64,000 nucleotides of DNA from Fagopyrum homotropicum (GCA_033239125.1 BSWB01000002.1:45047001-45111000), one strand, 5' to 3'. Positions 31,890 to 44,685 are shown, counted from the first letter of the stretch. Made by a program: numbers and translations. Notes: generated by a model from the letters alone, not told the origin.

Positions 31890-33471
31890 ATAAGTATGGG
31901 GTATGTCATGGAAAACCAAGAACACGAAGGTACAAGTCTCGACATTGGAAAAATCAAATTGTTGAATATTCATACTAAGCGAAATTAGGTGAAGCTATAG
32001 ACCTTAAACAAACACTTCATGGGAGGCAACCTTTGAGTTTGATTTTTCTTTCCCTTCTCGTTTTTTGTTTTTCTAGGAACAATCTAATGCCCTAATAATT
32101 TCATTGAATATATTATAGGAACCCTACCTAAAATCCCCCAAGAAAGAATTGCCCGAAGTGATCTAGAGAACAAAGCCGTAGCAAAAAACGACACCCAAAC
32201 GGCTTCACCACGGCCACCAAACGGCATGCGAGATGGCATCCCAAGCCATCTCAAAGTCATTTCACAAACCGTTTGGGACTCGCCCGAGCAATTTCTTGGA
32301 ATTAATTCAAAAACTCGTACCCAAAACTTTATTCCAAACAACATCTAAATGGGCATAAACGGCATCGAGACGGCTTCCCAAGCCGTTTCACATGCCGTAA
32401 GAGACGGTGTCACCAAAACACCCATCTGAGACGACATCCAGACTACTTCACAATCCGTTTTTACCCCATTTTGCTGCCAATCTCACCTCTGTAGCAGTAA
32501 CAAATTTGAAGTTTCGGCTTCACAAGCCGTTGGTACTATGGTTTCATCTTCAAACCGACACAAGCAAATGATGATTTCGAGCTTGATGATTTTGATGTAT
32601 AATCTTCTTTCTTCACCGCCGTCACACACTACATATCATTCTTTTGTGAGTATTCTCTTTCTTTACTTAGTTGTATGCCACATTGGGGACAATGTGGAGT
32701 TTAAGTACGAGGTATTTGTACTCACTCAAGCATTTATGTTTCCCTTTCCTCTCACAAGTTTCTCTATCCTGATTTTTTTAAAAAATTGATATATTGGAAA
32801 ATTTATATTTGATAATTGACGTGTTTACGACGCTTTAGATTATATCTTTTTGCTATTGTTTATGCACATGAGTTTTTGGATGAATTTTGATGATTGACTT
32901 AGCCAGACATAACCCCTGTGAGTGCTCTTAACCTATAGACATTCATTTTCATGTGTCCTTTCTTTCATATTTTTGTGTTATCTACAACACGCTTAGTTTC
33001 TTCTAGAACTTGTGATTGACTCTTATACAAAACTACGCGTTCATTTGATTCTATATACTTATTTGTGAAGATGATTGAGGCCCGCTTTGATAAGCCTATG
33101 TAACCTTTCCTACTTTTATATATGTTTCCCTTCTATTAGCCGCTTCTTGCCTTTATTCTCCCTTCTTTGGTGCCCCTCAAAAATGACTCACAACCATGAT
33201 ATAGTTTCATTTGATCTTATCTAGGGTTGTGATGGAAGAATTGAATGAATAAATCAAGTATGGGGTGTTCCCTCAAAGAAGTGTGAATGTTCGCAAAAGT
33301 TAATGCGGGAGTTTGGAATGTAGTATTTTTATGGAAGATCTTTTCATGGGAGGTGAAATGGCCAAAATTCTCGCTATCCTTCTTATTGCTAATAAGTACT
33401 AATCGTTTCGAAAGTGAAGATAGATTAGCCTAGAAATAAAAGGCAAGTGCTACAAAGTCAAAAGTGTTAAG

Positions 33472-35247
33472 TGTAACACCCCAAATTTTACAACTCGGGG
33501 AGTTATTGGTTAGGACCGCACAGTGGGTCCCGACCTTAGTTTGACAACAACTTAACAAGATCTTACAACAAGGCACAGATAAGGAAAACCAGAAATCATA
33601 AAATAAATCTTAACAATGTATGAATGTGACCAGAACAACTAACAGCCGGAAAACATAAGATAACAAAGTATAGAAAAAAAGAAAAGAACCAAGGTCCAAC
33701 TGGAAATCCCACAAATAAAGAAACTGCAATACGTCCTAAAAGTACGACACCCCGACTGACCACTACCACCCGGATCACTCGGCATCTGCTCTAACCTGTG
33801 GTAAGTCTACACAACATAACAACTGTTAGCTAACTATCCAAATATAAGTAGAATAACAACAACACAAACACACGCATAAACAAAAAATAAACAAACATCA
33901 TGCTGGCACTCAACCGTTTATTATCTAATATTTAGGTGATTCATCTTATTCAATTTTACAGTTGTGGCACGAGAGCTATTAACAGTTCTCGCCTGCGTTC
34001 CTTATCCAACTGGGTGTAGGTCTAGCTGACCTCCGCCAGTAGCATCACTACAAACCGAGTATGGACTAGTCCCTAAAGAAACCCCCAGCGCCCGCAAACT
34101 AACTGAGCAGAATGCCACCGCCCGTTACTCTTAGGCCAAGTATAGGTCGGTAAATATCTATCACAACCTATAACTCTAACATCTCAATCACACACCACTA
34201 TCATCACTCATGCTCATATTTAGAAGTCAACTAAGTAAGCCCAAAGGACTTACCTGTAGTAAATCTCGCCTCTCTGTAAACCAAACTCGCTCTGTAAACT
34301 GTAGCAACTCAGTTGCCTGCCAAAGGAGATAAGTGCATTAGCACACTCCAACGTAATTAGAAGTCTAAGACTTCTAAGATAGAAGGTCGTAATATAACAT
34401 AACTAATTACATCACTAATCTATGGTAAAATGACCATTTTACCCTTAGTCCCGGAACTTCTAAATTTTCCGAAATTCATGTCTAAACTCCTATTCGAGAC
34501 CCTAAAGTCATATTCTAACTCCTACAGTTTAGTTTGGTTACAAACTGGCACTTTTCCTATTTTCCTATTTTCCGAAAGATCGTAAAGGTCCAACTTTGGT
34601 TTCAAATATAAAATCGTAAAGGTCCAACTAATCTGTGGCGAAGAATCCGGCTGAATAGGAAAGAGATCGTTGGGGAAGGAAGGTTCAGATCGTGTGCAGA
34701 GGGAGTTAATCTCGTGTAACGGCTGCTCCTGTCTTCATGTAGCTGGGCTGGCGCTGCTGGGCTGAAGAAGGCAAGGTAGCAGCTCCTTCCTGGGCTGAAA
34801 CAGACGCTGGGCTGGAGCTGGGCACATTGGCAGGCGGCTGCTGGGCTGAGACTGGCGCTGGGCTCCCTGGCAAGCTGCTGCTGGGCTGCAAAAGCTGGAT
34901 CCGCTGGGGCTGAAGATGGGCAGAAGCTGGCGCAAGGGTGAAGGGAGCAACAGCCCGGTGCTAGCTGCAGTCCGGAATCGAGATCCCGGCAAATGAATGC
35001 ACGGAATAAACGGATACGGATTATGTTACAGTTTAGGATTGGTTATAAGAATCCTATCATTTTATGTGAAGGTAAGCTACATAAAATGATAAACTTATAA
35101 AAGATTCTATCATTTTATGTGAAGGAAATCTACATAAAATGATAAATTTTATAATAATGTGTCTAACTAAGTAGACGGATATGGATCAATTGATCGAGAT
35201 CGGGTTTGTTACAGAAATAAACGGAATAAAATTTTCCGGATATTACA
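33472..35247 (-). repeat. 3' LTR of the Tekay element, internally deleted
   Basis: 1776 bp against 2727 bp for its partner. The deletion lies at 34613-34633. There a 17-bp copy of nearby sequence (ATCGTAAAGGTCCAACT, original at 34579-34595) fills the junction. A purine tract (minus strand AAGGGGGTACTGA, 35248-35262) adjoins its right edge. It includes a GCTGGGCTG-rich block (34740-34960) and two hairpins (35055-35144). Confidence 0.9.
35055..35144. repeat. Paired hairpins in the Tekay 3' LTR
   Basis: Two inverted repeats with identical 13-bp arms TATCATTTTATGT/ACATAAAATGATA: 35055-35067 with 35079-35091, and 35108-35120 with 35132-35144. Both loops begin GAAGG. The same pair occurs in the other LTR at 43160-43249. 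Confidence 0.9.
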
Positions 35248-35439
35248 TCAGTACCCCCTTAAAATAAGTTTCGTCCCGAAACTTAGAATGAGGTATTTAC
35301 CCAAACAATTTCCCCTCAAGAGTTATATTCTAGTCTCACTCTTTCCTAGCATGCAATCTACTCACGCTATTAAGCATATAAACATCAACAATCACTTAAA
35401 CATATAATCACAGAAATCATATAAAGTATCATCTCAGTA

Positions 35440-38400
35440 CTAACCCGTCGGTACTGAGGTAGCGGCTAACTCCGCAAAGAACTCAGGGTAGTTATGTCTA
35501 ATACTCTCCTCTGTCTCCCAAGTAGCCTCATCAACTCCTCGTCTAGACCACTGGATCCTCAGCATCGGTATCTCCTTAGAACGCAGGCGCCTAATACTAC
35601 GCTCTAGGACGGCTACTGGATACTCCACAAAAGTGTGGTCGGGCTCGACTATCAGATCCTCATGACTGATGACGTGTCTAGGATCCGGTATGTACTCTCT
35701 CAACTGAGATACATGAAAAACTGGGTGGACTCCTTCCAGTCTCGGTGACAGTGCTAGTCGGTAGGCAACCTCTCCGACTCTCTCTAAAATCTCAAATGGA
35801 CCGACATATCGGGGACTCAGCTTCCCCTTAATGCCGAAACGTCTAACTCCTCTCATAGGTGACACTCTCAACCACACCTGTGCACCTACTCTAAACTCCA
35901 AAGGTCGACGCCTTTTGTCGGCGTAGGACTTCTGACGACTCTGAGCTGCTAACATCCTCTCCCGGACTAAGGCAATCCGAGCGATGTCATCCTGTATCTG
36001 GTCTGGTACTACCCCATCAGCCTTGCTAGGCTCATCCCAACACAACGGTGTACGACATCTCCGCCTGTACAAAGCCTCATAAGGTGCCATCCCAATAGAC
36101 GCGTGCCAGCTGTTATTATATGAAAACTCTACTAGTGGGAGATGATCTGGCCATACATGTCCCCAATCTAGCACACATGCCCGCAACATGTCCTCTAAGG
36201 TCTGAATGGTCCTCTCAGACTGACCGTCTGTCTGTGGGTGATAGGCAGTGGTAAAGTGGAGACTCGTCCCCAGAGCAGTATGTACCTGCTGCCAAAATCT
36301 CGAGGTAAAACGTCCATCCCTGTCGGAGACGATAGTCCTCGGTACTCCATGGAGTCTCACAATGTGTCTGGTGAACTCCTCAGCGAGACGACTTACCGGC
36401 CACGTTTCCTTAATCGGAATGAAACGTGCGGTCTTCGTCAGACGGTCTACCACCACCCAAATGGCATCAAAACCTCTACTGAGCCTCAACCCTGTGACGA
36501 AATCCATAGATATATCCTCCCACTTCCAATGTGGTACTGGAAGTGGGTGGAGCTCTCCTCCGGACCTACGATGCTCAATCTTGACCTGCTGACAGGTCGC
36601 ACACTGGGCTACATACCGAGCCACATCAGGCTTCAAACCATCCCACCAGAAGGAACGTCTCACTTCCTTATACATCTTACTCGCTCCTGGATGTACGGAG
36701 TAAGGGGTAGCATGAGCCTCACCTAGTATCCTCTGTCTCAGCTCACTGTCTGATGGCACACGGATACGGTCCTGCCGTCTCATCACTCCATCGGCACCGA
36801 TAGTGAACTGAGGTGCCTCATCTCGTGACATCCGGTCTCGGATCCGGGTCAAAGTCGGACAGGTCTCCTGCTTCTGTCGGATCTCACCCAACAGGTCAGG
36901 AAGTAACTCTAAGGTGGCTAACTGATGAGCTGTATCGGGGAACTGGATCTCTATCTCCAACCAAGCTAAGTCTCTCTGTAACTGTGGCTGTACTGTCAAC
37001 CGAGCTATCGCCTTCTCCCGAGGCGTCTTCCGACTCAAAGCGTCAGCAACTACATTCGCCTTCCCGGGGTGGTAGAGAATCTCAAGGTCGAAATCCTTGA
37101 TCAACTCAAGCCACCGCCTTTGGCGGTTATTCAACTCCCGCTGAGTGAATATGTACCTTAGACTCTTATGGTCTGTGAAGATCTGACAGGTCGCTCCATA
37201 GAGATAATGACGCCAGATCTTAAGAGCATGTACTACCGCAGCTAACTCCAGGTCATGGGTGGGGTAGTTCTCCTCATACTTCTTCAGCTGTCGAGACGCA
37301 TACGCTATGACCTTACCCCTCTGCATCAAGACACACCCCAACCCCAGCTTGGATGCGTCACTGTACACTACAAAGTCCTCTGTACCCTCAGGCTGTGCTA
37401 AGATCGGAGTAGACGTCAATCTCCTCTTCAGCTCCTCAAAACTCTGCTGACACGGCTCAGACCAGACGAACCGAGTAGTCTTCCTCAGGAGACAAGTAAG
37501 TGGTCGGGCGATCAGGGAAAACCCTTCCACAAACCGACGGTAATAACCTGCCAATCCAAGGAAGCTGCGAACCTCCTTAACATTCTTCGGAGGTTGCCAA
37601 GAAGACACTGACTCAATCTTCGCCGGGTCGACCTTAATCCCCTCAGCAGTCACTACTTGGCCTAGGAAAGCCACCTCTGACATCCAGAACTCACACTTGG
37701 ATAGCTTAGCATATAGCTGGCTATCCTGTAGAATCTGTAACACTGTCCTCAAGTGTCCGGCATGCTCCTCTCGACTTCTAGAGTAAACTAGAATGTCATC
37801 AATGAAGACCACTACAAACTGGTCTAAGAAGTCGATGAAAATCCATTCATCAACTCCATAAATACTGCTGGCGCATTAGTGAGCCCGAATGGCATCACTA
37901 CAAACTCATAGTGGCCATACCTAGTCCGGAATGCCGTCTTAGGTATGTCCTGGTCTCTCACTCTCAGCTGGTGATAACCCGATCTCAAGTCTATCCTCGA
38001 GAACACCGACGCTCCATGCAGCTGGTCCAGCAGATCATCTATGCGAGGCAGTGGATACTTATTCTTGATGGTGACCTTGTTCAACTCCCGGTAGTCAATA
38101 CACAGCCTCATCGATCCATCATTCTTCCTCACAAATAATACTGGTGCGCCCCAGGGAGAAACACTAGGGCGTATGAAGCCCTTCTCTGCTAACTCCTCTA
38201 ACTGCTTCTTCAGCTCAAGCAGCTCTATCGGGGCCATGCGGTACGGGGCCTTCGAGATCGGTCTCGTACCCGGCTCTAACTCAATGCTAAAATCAACACT
38301 CCTCTATGGAGGTAGCCTTGGTAAGTCGTCACTGAATACCTCTGCAAACTCGCATGCAACTGGTATCTCCTCTACTGCCAGGCTCTTGCGCTCCTTCATG
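35440..38400 (-). pseudogene. Tekay pol: RT, RNase H, integrase, chromodomain
   Basis: Read from 38400 downwards: RT with IDYRELNKVTIKNKYPLPRI and SRIDLRSGYHQL, then a one-base deletion near 37848 that shifts the frame just before the catalytic VVFIDDILVYS. From 37812 the frame is open for 790 residues. It holds RNase H (VYSDASKLGLGCVL), the integrase zinc finger (HPGASK...CATCQQVK), the integrase core (Asp in DFVTGL and IVSDRDGRF, Glu in HPQTDGQSERTIQ), GKLSPRYVGPFEIL, and a chromodomain (VLERSIRRLRSKEIPMLRIQW, ATWETEESIR). Chromodomains of this group direct integration to heterochromatin. A TAG lies near 38302. Apart from the shift and this stop the sequence is well kept. Confidence 0.92.
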
Positions 38401-38408
38401 GCATAACA

Positions 38409-38891
38409 CTAGAAGGCCTCGCAACCCTGTGCTATCAATCTGGCTGCTCTCACTGCACTGATAACTGTGCCGGACTTTCCGAGGTCCCAACCTCGGAATA
38501 TCACTCTGTGACCCTCCTCAGTGGCGACAGTCACAGTTCTCCTACCAATATCTAAGACGGCTCCATGTCTAGTCATCCAATCTATCCCCAATATCACGTC
38601 CTCATGTGCTAAGGGCATGACTAGAAAATTTACTAACCAAATCCGGCCTCCCAGATGAATAGGGCAGTCATAAATCTCTCGGGATCCTCTAACCTTACCC
38701 CCATCTGGTAACCCAACCACAAAAGGTACACCCTCTACTGTAGCTAAGGACAACCTATCTACGCATGCATCTGATATAAAGGAGTGCGTAGCACCCGTAT
38801 CGAATAAAACTCGCACAGGTAAGTCATGGATCCAAATAGTACCTGTGGTCGCAGCTGCAGTAGGCTGCTCGGTGCTCCTCAGCTCGAACAC
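38409..38891 (-). pseudogene. Tekay aspartic protease region
   Basis: An RVP_2-type retroviral-like protease with the intact catalytic motif LFDTGATHSF and the flap/ILGIDWM region. It is part of the same gag-pol frame, cut off by TAG codons at 39006 (upstream) and 38409 (downstream). Confidence 0.9.
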
Positions 38892-39005
38892 TCTCGATGG
38901 TCCTCCTCTGGTGTCAGTGGTACTACCACTATCCCTGCCACGACCTGATCCCTGTGCCGTACTGTATGAAGCAGGATGTCCTAGAGCCCGGTACTGTTGC
39001 TGCTG

Positions 39006-40357
39006 CTAACTCGGAGCTCGGTACTGAGGAGGTCTCTGTATACTCTTCTCAGCACCTGCAGGAGAAGATCCCTGCTGTGAAGGGGCCCTACCCTGACGGC
39101 AGAAAGTAGCTCTGTGTCCCGGCTTCCCACAAGTGAAGCAAGTGGTAGGTGGTCTCTGGCAATCTGTCTTGATGTGATCGCGGCTACCACAGTTAAAGCA
39201 CTGTCGATCTCTACTGGGAGTCTGAACTGTAGAGTGGTAGCTGGACCTCCCCTGAGTCTGTCCTCGACCATAACCTGCTATTACTGCACTGCTACCAGCA
39301 TGTCCTGTCCTCTGCCGCTTGTCCGGCCCACTAGACTGAACTGCTTTCCTCGAAGCTGGTCTATCTCTCTCATAAGCAGAGGCCCTATCCTGATAGTCAG
39401 ACAAAGTCTCACAGCGGAATCCAGCCAGATATGATCGGGTACTCTCTCTCAATCTCCTGGAGAAAAGGTAAACATGCTGCTCTTTTGGAGGTGCAGCTGG
39501 TCCAAGTAAGGTCAACTCTTTCTGAAACTTCTTTATGGCTGCAGCAATCGAGATATCCTCAAATCCCGCCTCAATGAAATCCTGAAATCTCTCCCTCCTC
39601 AGCGAGACAAGACAGTACCTGTCCCTAACAATGTTCCTCATCTGCTCCCAACTGGTGACTCGGCTACGAATGGTACGCCACCATGAATGAGCATCATTTG
39701 TGAAACAGGTCTGCACCAAATCCACCTATCGATCCTCTGGGCAACGTATTGCCTCTAAAGCAGTCTCTATCTTCCCTATCCAGTGCTCCACCTCTAGTCC
39801 TATTTCTCCACTGAATGAGGGAACCTTCTGAGAGTTGAAAGCCTTCAACCACTCATCCGGTCTCGGTGCTCTAGACCCAACAGGCGCTCTATCAGCATTA
39901 GCTCTCCTCTCAGGTACAGCCGGCACCTGAGACACTCCCTGTGTCACCTGAGCTGACCTAGCCGGTACCACTGGTGGTACCTGGGTAAGCCTCTCAACTC
40001 TGGGAGCCTCCTCCATACACTCGACGTATGCTCGGTACTCCCTATACTCAGATGCTCCAATAGAAACACGTCCTGACTCAGTCGAACGTGCTCCCTGTGC
40101 TCCAGACCTAGCAGCGGTCTCATGCCTGACCTCGGGGCCTACACTCTCAGCTACCTCTTCCACAGCAGCCTCTGGTATGCTTGCTGCAGGTGGATCCTCT
40201 CGAGGAACTCGTCCTCGACCTCTCCCTAGTGGAGGTCTACCCCCACGACCACGCCCTCTAACAGCAGGGGTGCTATCAGCTCGATCCTGTCTGACTGGGG
40301 GAAGGGGGGACGACCCCTACCTCGGCCAGTCACTGGTGTAGCCCTAGTACGTGCCAT
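39006..40357 (-). pseudogene. Tekay gag with two CCHC zinc knuckles
   Basis: ATG 40357 (MARTRATPVTGRGRGRP) starts the protein. A frameshift near 40300-40320, at a C-rich run, moves it into the main frame. The capsid part holds EWLKAFNSQKVPSFSG and WWRTIRSRVTSWEQ. Two CCHC knuckles follow, CFNCGSRDHIKTDC and CFTCGKPGHRATFC, which bind the genomic RNA. TAG stops at 39726 and 39006 both sit where glutamine is expected (DR*VDLVQ and PS*QQQ), consistent with CAG-to-TAG. Confidence 0.9.
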
Positions 40358-40610
40358 CTGCACGAACGGTAACAACTACAGTTATAATCTAACTAATCTA
40401 TCATAACAATAAAAGTCTATAATAATAATACTAAGAATACCGAGATCCGCAGAGGTAGTGGTGGTCGTCCATACTTTCTATCCCAACCCGACTTTGTATG
40501 CATTTTAAAACCAAAATCTTCATTGGAAAACTCAGACCCCTTTCGGGTTCTGTTTATTTACTTATGTGACCTTTTTAGAAGATTTCAAGTGCCATTGTTG
40601 CCAACCTAGA

Positions 40611-40622
40611 GCTCTGATACCA
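40611..40622 (-). promoter_or_regulatory. Tekay primer binding site, tRNA-Met type
   Basis: The minus strand reads TGGTATCAGAGC, three bases inside the 5' LTR. Confidence 0.92.
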
Positions 40623-40625
40623 TGT

Positions 40626-43352
40626 TGTAACACCCCAAATTTTACAACTCGGGGAGTTACTGGTTAGGACCGCACAGTGGGTCCCGACCTTAGTTTGACA
40701 ACAACTTAACAAGATCTTACAACAAGGCACAGATAAGGAAAACCAGAAATCATAAAATAAATCTTAACAATGTATGAATGTGACCAGAACATCTAACAGC
40801 CGGAAAACATAAGATAACAAAGTACAGAAAGAAAGAAAAGAACCAAGGTCCAACTGGAAATCCCACAAATAAAGAAACTGTAATACGTCCTAAAAGTACG
40901 ACACCCCGGCTGACCACTACCACCCGGATCACTCGACATCTGCTCTAACCTGTGGTAAGTCTACACAACATAACAACTGTTAGCTAACTATCCAAATATA
41001 AGTAGAATAACAACAACACAAACACACGCAGAAACAAAAAATAAACAAACATCATGCTGGCACTCAACCGTTTATTATCTATTATTTAGGTGATTCATCT
41101 TATTCAATTTTACAGTTGTGGCACGAGAGCTATTAACAGTTCTCGCCTCCGTTCCTTATCCAACTGGGTGTAGGTCTAGCTGACCTCCGCCGGTAGCATC
41201 ACTACAAACCGAGTATGGACTAGTCCCTAAAGAAACCCCCAGCGCCCGCAAGCTAACTAAGCAGAATGCCACCGCCCATTACTCTTAGGCCAAATATAGG
41301 TCGGTAAATATCTATCACAACCTATAACTCTAACATCTCAATCACACACCACTATCATCATTCATGCTCATATTTAGAAGTCAATTAAGTAAGCCCAAAG
41401 GACTTACCTGTAGTAAATCTCGCCTCTCTGTAAACCAAACTCGCTCTGTAAACTGTAGCAACTCAGTTGCCTGCCAAAGGAGATAAGTGCATTAGCACAC
41501 TCCAACGTAATTAGAAGTCTAAGACTTCTAAGATAGAAGGTCGTAATATAACATAACTAATTACAGCACTAATCTATGGTAAAATGACCATTTTACCCTT
41601 AGTCCCGGAACTTCTAAATTTTCCGAAATTCATGTCTAAACTCCTATTCGAGACCCTAAAGTCATATTCTAACTCCTAAAGTTTAGTTTGGTTACAAACT
41701 GGCACTTTTCCTATTTTCCTATTTTCCGAAAGATCGTAAAGGTCCAACTTCGGTTTCAAATATAAAATTCGTAAAAGCTTATAAAAATTTCGAAATAATT
41801 CTCTAGATCATCTATAATGTTCCATCTACCCTTAGGAGCAAGAATTTCTCAAAACTGTTCATCCATTATTTTTATAAAAATTCTCAAAGTTGGCTACTCC
41901 ACTTACAATTTCAATACTTAGCCAAAATTTCATGGTTTTCCAAAAACTGCTTATATACTCTACTTTTGGAGCTTATAACTTCTAATCCAACCGTTCATTC
42001 CTTCTCAAATTTTAACATACTAAACTACGTATATCCATCTATCATCTATTAAAATTTCAACGGTGGATCTTCTCCCTAACTTTTTAAAATTGATCCACAA
42101 GACTAACCGTTTCTAACTTCAAAACTGAAGCAAGCAAGACAATTTCTTTAGCAGTTCATTATTATTATTTTTACTATTTCTGACAACACTCTTCTATTCC
42201 AAACTGCACCAGTCCCTAGCTGATTTACTAGTCCTAAACTCATCCTACAAACCCTACAACAAGTTATAATAGTATACACTAGATAGAGGAGTGAGTTTGG
42301 ATAGAACTCACTGCTGGCTCTACTCCGATTGACTGGTGGTACTCGACTTGATTGGCTAGAGAGCAGGCTGGCGTTCCGGGATTGTAATATGTTACGTTTT
42401 TCCCCGATCGAAGGTGAGGACGTTCGGTTGCTCACTAGATCTGTCAATGAGCAGGTTCAGGCAACACCTGTTATTCAATTCGGGATAGATACGAGGGAGC
42501 AGAAGAAGGCTCTACTCACCTGTGTACTGACTGGAAGTCGGGAAGGATAGGCTCCTGGACGTGGAGAGGCACGTTGCTGTTGGAATGTTCGATCAGCAGG
42601 AGCGGACGAAGGATTACGTTGTTGCTGTTGCAGTCCGTAGACAGAAGGGAAGGAGATGCGCTGAGAAGGAAGGAGATAAGGTGCAGCGTGTATGTGGCGA
42701 AGAATCCGGCTGAATAGGAAAGAGATCGTTGGGGAAGGAAGGTTCAGATCGTGTGCAGAGGGAGTTAATCTCCTGTAACGGCTGCTCCTGTCTTCATGTA
42801 GCTGGGCTGGCGCTGCTGGGCTGAAGAAGGCAAGGCAACAACTCCTTCCTGGGCTGAAACAGACGCTGGGCTGGAGCTGGGCACATTGGCAGGCGGTTGC
42901 TGGGCTGAAACTGGCGCTGGGCTCCCTAGCAAGCTGCTGCTGGGCTGCAGAAGCTGGATCCGCTGGGGCTGAAGATGGGTAGAAGCTGGGCTGCAGAAGC
43001 TGGATCCGCTGGGGCTGAAGATGGGCAGAAGCTGGCGCAAGGGTGAAGGGAGCAACAACCCGGTGCTAGCTGCAGTCCGGAATCGAGATCCCGGCAAATG
43101 AATGCACGGAATAAACGGATACGGATTATGTTACAGTTTAGGATTGATTATAAAAATCCTATCATTTTATGTGAAGGTAAGCTACATAAAATGATAAACT
43201 TATAAAAGATTCTATCATTTTATGTGAAGGAAATCTACATAAAATGATAAATTTTATAATAATGTGTCTAACTAAGTAGACGGATATGGATCAACTGATC
43301 GAGATCGGGTTTGTTACAGAAATAAACGGAATAAAATTTTCCGGATATTACA
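40626..43352 (-). repeat. 5' LTR of the Tekay element, full length
   Basis: 2727 bp, TGTAACACCCC...GATATTACA as read on the plus strand (minus-strand element). It includes about 925 bp (41766-42692) absent from the other LTR, a GCTGGGCTG-rich block with a 46-bp tandem duplication (42945-42990, 42991-43036), and the hairpin pair at 43160-43249. Reading frames in the GC-rich block are translation artefacts. Confidence 0.9.
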
Positions 43353-43844
43353 TTAAGTTACATGGAAAAGAGTTCAAAGATGAAGAAAAGTGCGAGTTGG
43401 TGGACCATTAAATGATTTCAAGTATTGATCACACTCGATGCCACAAATATTATTTGCCATTTTGACCTCCTTTTTGGCCTACCAACATTATATTTTCCAT
43501 GTCCCATTTCCCCGTTACATCCTATTAAGGATCTCATGATTCACATCTTGTATTTTAGTTTCATTCGACAAGTGGTGGAGATTATGAAAGCCTTGATAAG
43601 CCTATGGTAAGATCTTTGTATGGTTGTTGAGTTTGAGTGATTATTAATATATGCCTAAACACATCACATGAGATTGAGTAAAACACATTATCCTTTGAGC
43701 GGTCTGGAGAGTTATAATTCATCTTTCTTCCTTTGACAGAGATTGATGCTATGATGATATGATTTGAAAATTTATTCTTCTTCCTATACGAGGCTTGATT
43801 TTATTTGCATATTGTGTTCCTAATGTATGATCTTAATCGAGGAC
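43353..43844 (+). mobile_element. Old Athila-like relic, part 2 (3' side)
   Basis: Continuation of 29633-33471 after the Tekay insertion, beginning with the TTAAG duplication. It is non-coding and AT-rich, and it ends at TTAATCGAGGAC, where the Athila array begins. No 3' LTR of the relic is present, so it should continue beyond the far end of the array. Confidence 0.55.
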
Positions 43845-44685
43845 TGTTCGCCCCTAGAGGTGTGTGCAAATAAGTTTTAAATTTATAAAACTAGAATCAA
43901 GCAAGCGAACCCGCAGTGTACGGATCGACGTAGTTAAGCAAGAATTCCAGAGTATCGAACACAGGGATTTGGGTGGGAACAAATTCAATTGTAGATTATC
44001 AAGCGAGTAAATATGAGAGTTTTGCAAATATTGGGAAAACAACAATCCTACAGATCCAGGTATCCAACTGTGGCAATCGATTCAAGATATACTAATGATA
44101 TAAAGACAAAGTTGAGATATGCAAAGGTATGCTAATGTAAGGTAATCGTACGGTGAAGTTCCAAAAACTTTATATGACTCACCTACAAGACACTTCCTAT
44201 ACAGGTTGTTGAGGCTCAATATAGAAAAGTTCTAAAAGCAAGAATTAATGTCAAATACCCAAACTTGTAATCCAAGGATCAAGACTAACTCAGCCGATTA
44301 TGGTTATGACACTCACAATCGAGGTAGAGGTTGTTCCACGGCCGTGGAACTAAACGTGGTTTGTAGTATGGCCGTATTTTAGAGCGTGGTTTAGGGCAAG
44401 AACGTGATTCTTCCCTAGCCTCGTGCATTCCTCAAGTTGAACTCCAATTTGCTCCTAATAATGCCCTCAATCCATGGACATATTCAATCAACTCTTCTTT
44501 GCTTGATTCCGCTCGGAAATGACTCTCAATCACCTATAATCAACATAAAGCTAGTGTAGACATCCATATCGACAATATAGGTAATACTAGCTCACATATG
44601 CAATGATGCTCAATCAAAGACTATCAATATGAATCAAATACGTTTAGAAAACGTGCCTAAAATATCACAATATTTCATGCTAACA
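43845..44685 (-). repeat. 3' LTR of Athila copy A, internally deleted
   Basis: 841 bp, TGTTCGCCCC...ATGCTAACA on the plus strand. Relative to the shared LTR it lacks 948 bp (53816-54763), with GTT microhomology at the joint (44334-44336). The purine tract of A (minus strand TAAGTATGGGG) is at 44690-44700. Confidence 0.88.

Larger units (their letters stand above)
29633..33471 (+). mobile_element. Old Athila-like gypsy relic, part 1 (5' side), non-autonomous
   Basis: It reads on the plus strand. The LTR-like part has a TATA box TATAAATAG (30188-30196). A decayed tRNA-Asp primer site TAGCACCATTGTCGGGGAC (31190-31208) differs from TGGCGCCGTTGCCGGGGAC by four transitions. A short broken frame follows (31389-31889). 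The conserved post-pol box ACCTTAAACAAACACTTC...GGGAGGCAACC appears already at 32004-32033, so almost all of gag-pol is missing. ACATTGGGGACAATGTGG (32673-32690) matches the 3' non-coding signature of Athila elements. The Tekay insertion cuts it at 33471, and it resumes at 43353. Confidence 0.65.
33472..43352 (-). mobile_element. Tekay-type chromovirus (Ty3/gypsy), full length, minus strand
   Basis: 9881 bp with perfect TSD TTAAG (33467-33471, 43353-43357), LTR ends TGTAACACC...ATTACA, a tRNA-Met primer site next to the right LTR and a purine tract next to the left one. Domain order protease, RT, RNase H, integrase and a C-terminal chromodomain define a chromovirus; long LTRs and the gag suggest Tekay/Del. 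The element lies inside the Athila-like relic. The left LTR has lost about 925 bp. Gag-pol has several stops and two frameshifts. Confidence 0.93.

Noticed and set aside
34706..34992. Ser/Pro/Ala-rich ORFs, also at 42765-43097
   Set aside because: They lie within the GCTGGGCTG repeat of the Tekay LTRs and are open in two frames because of repeat composition.
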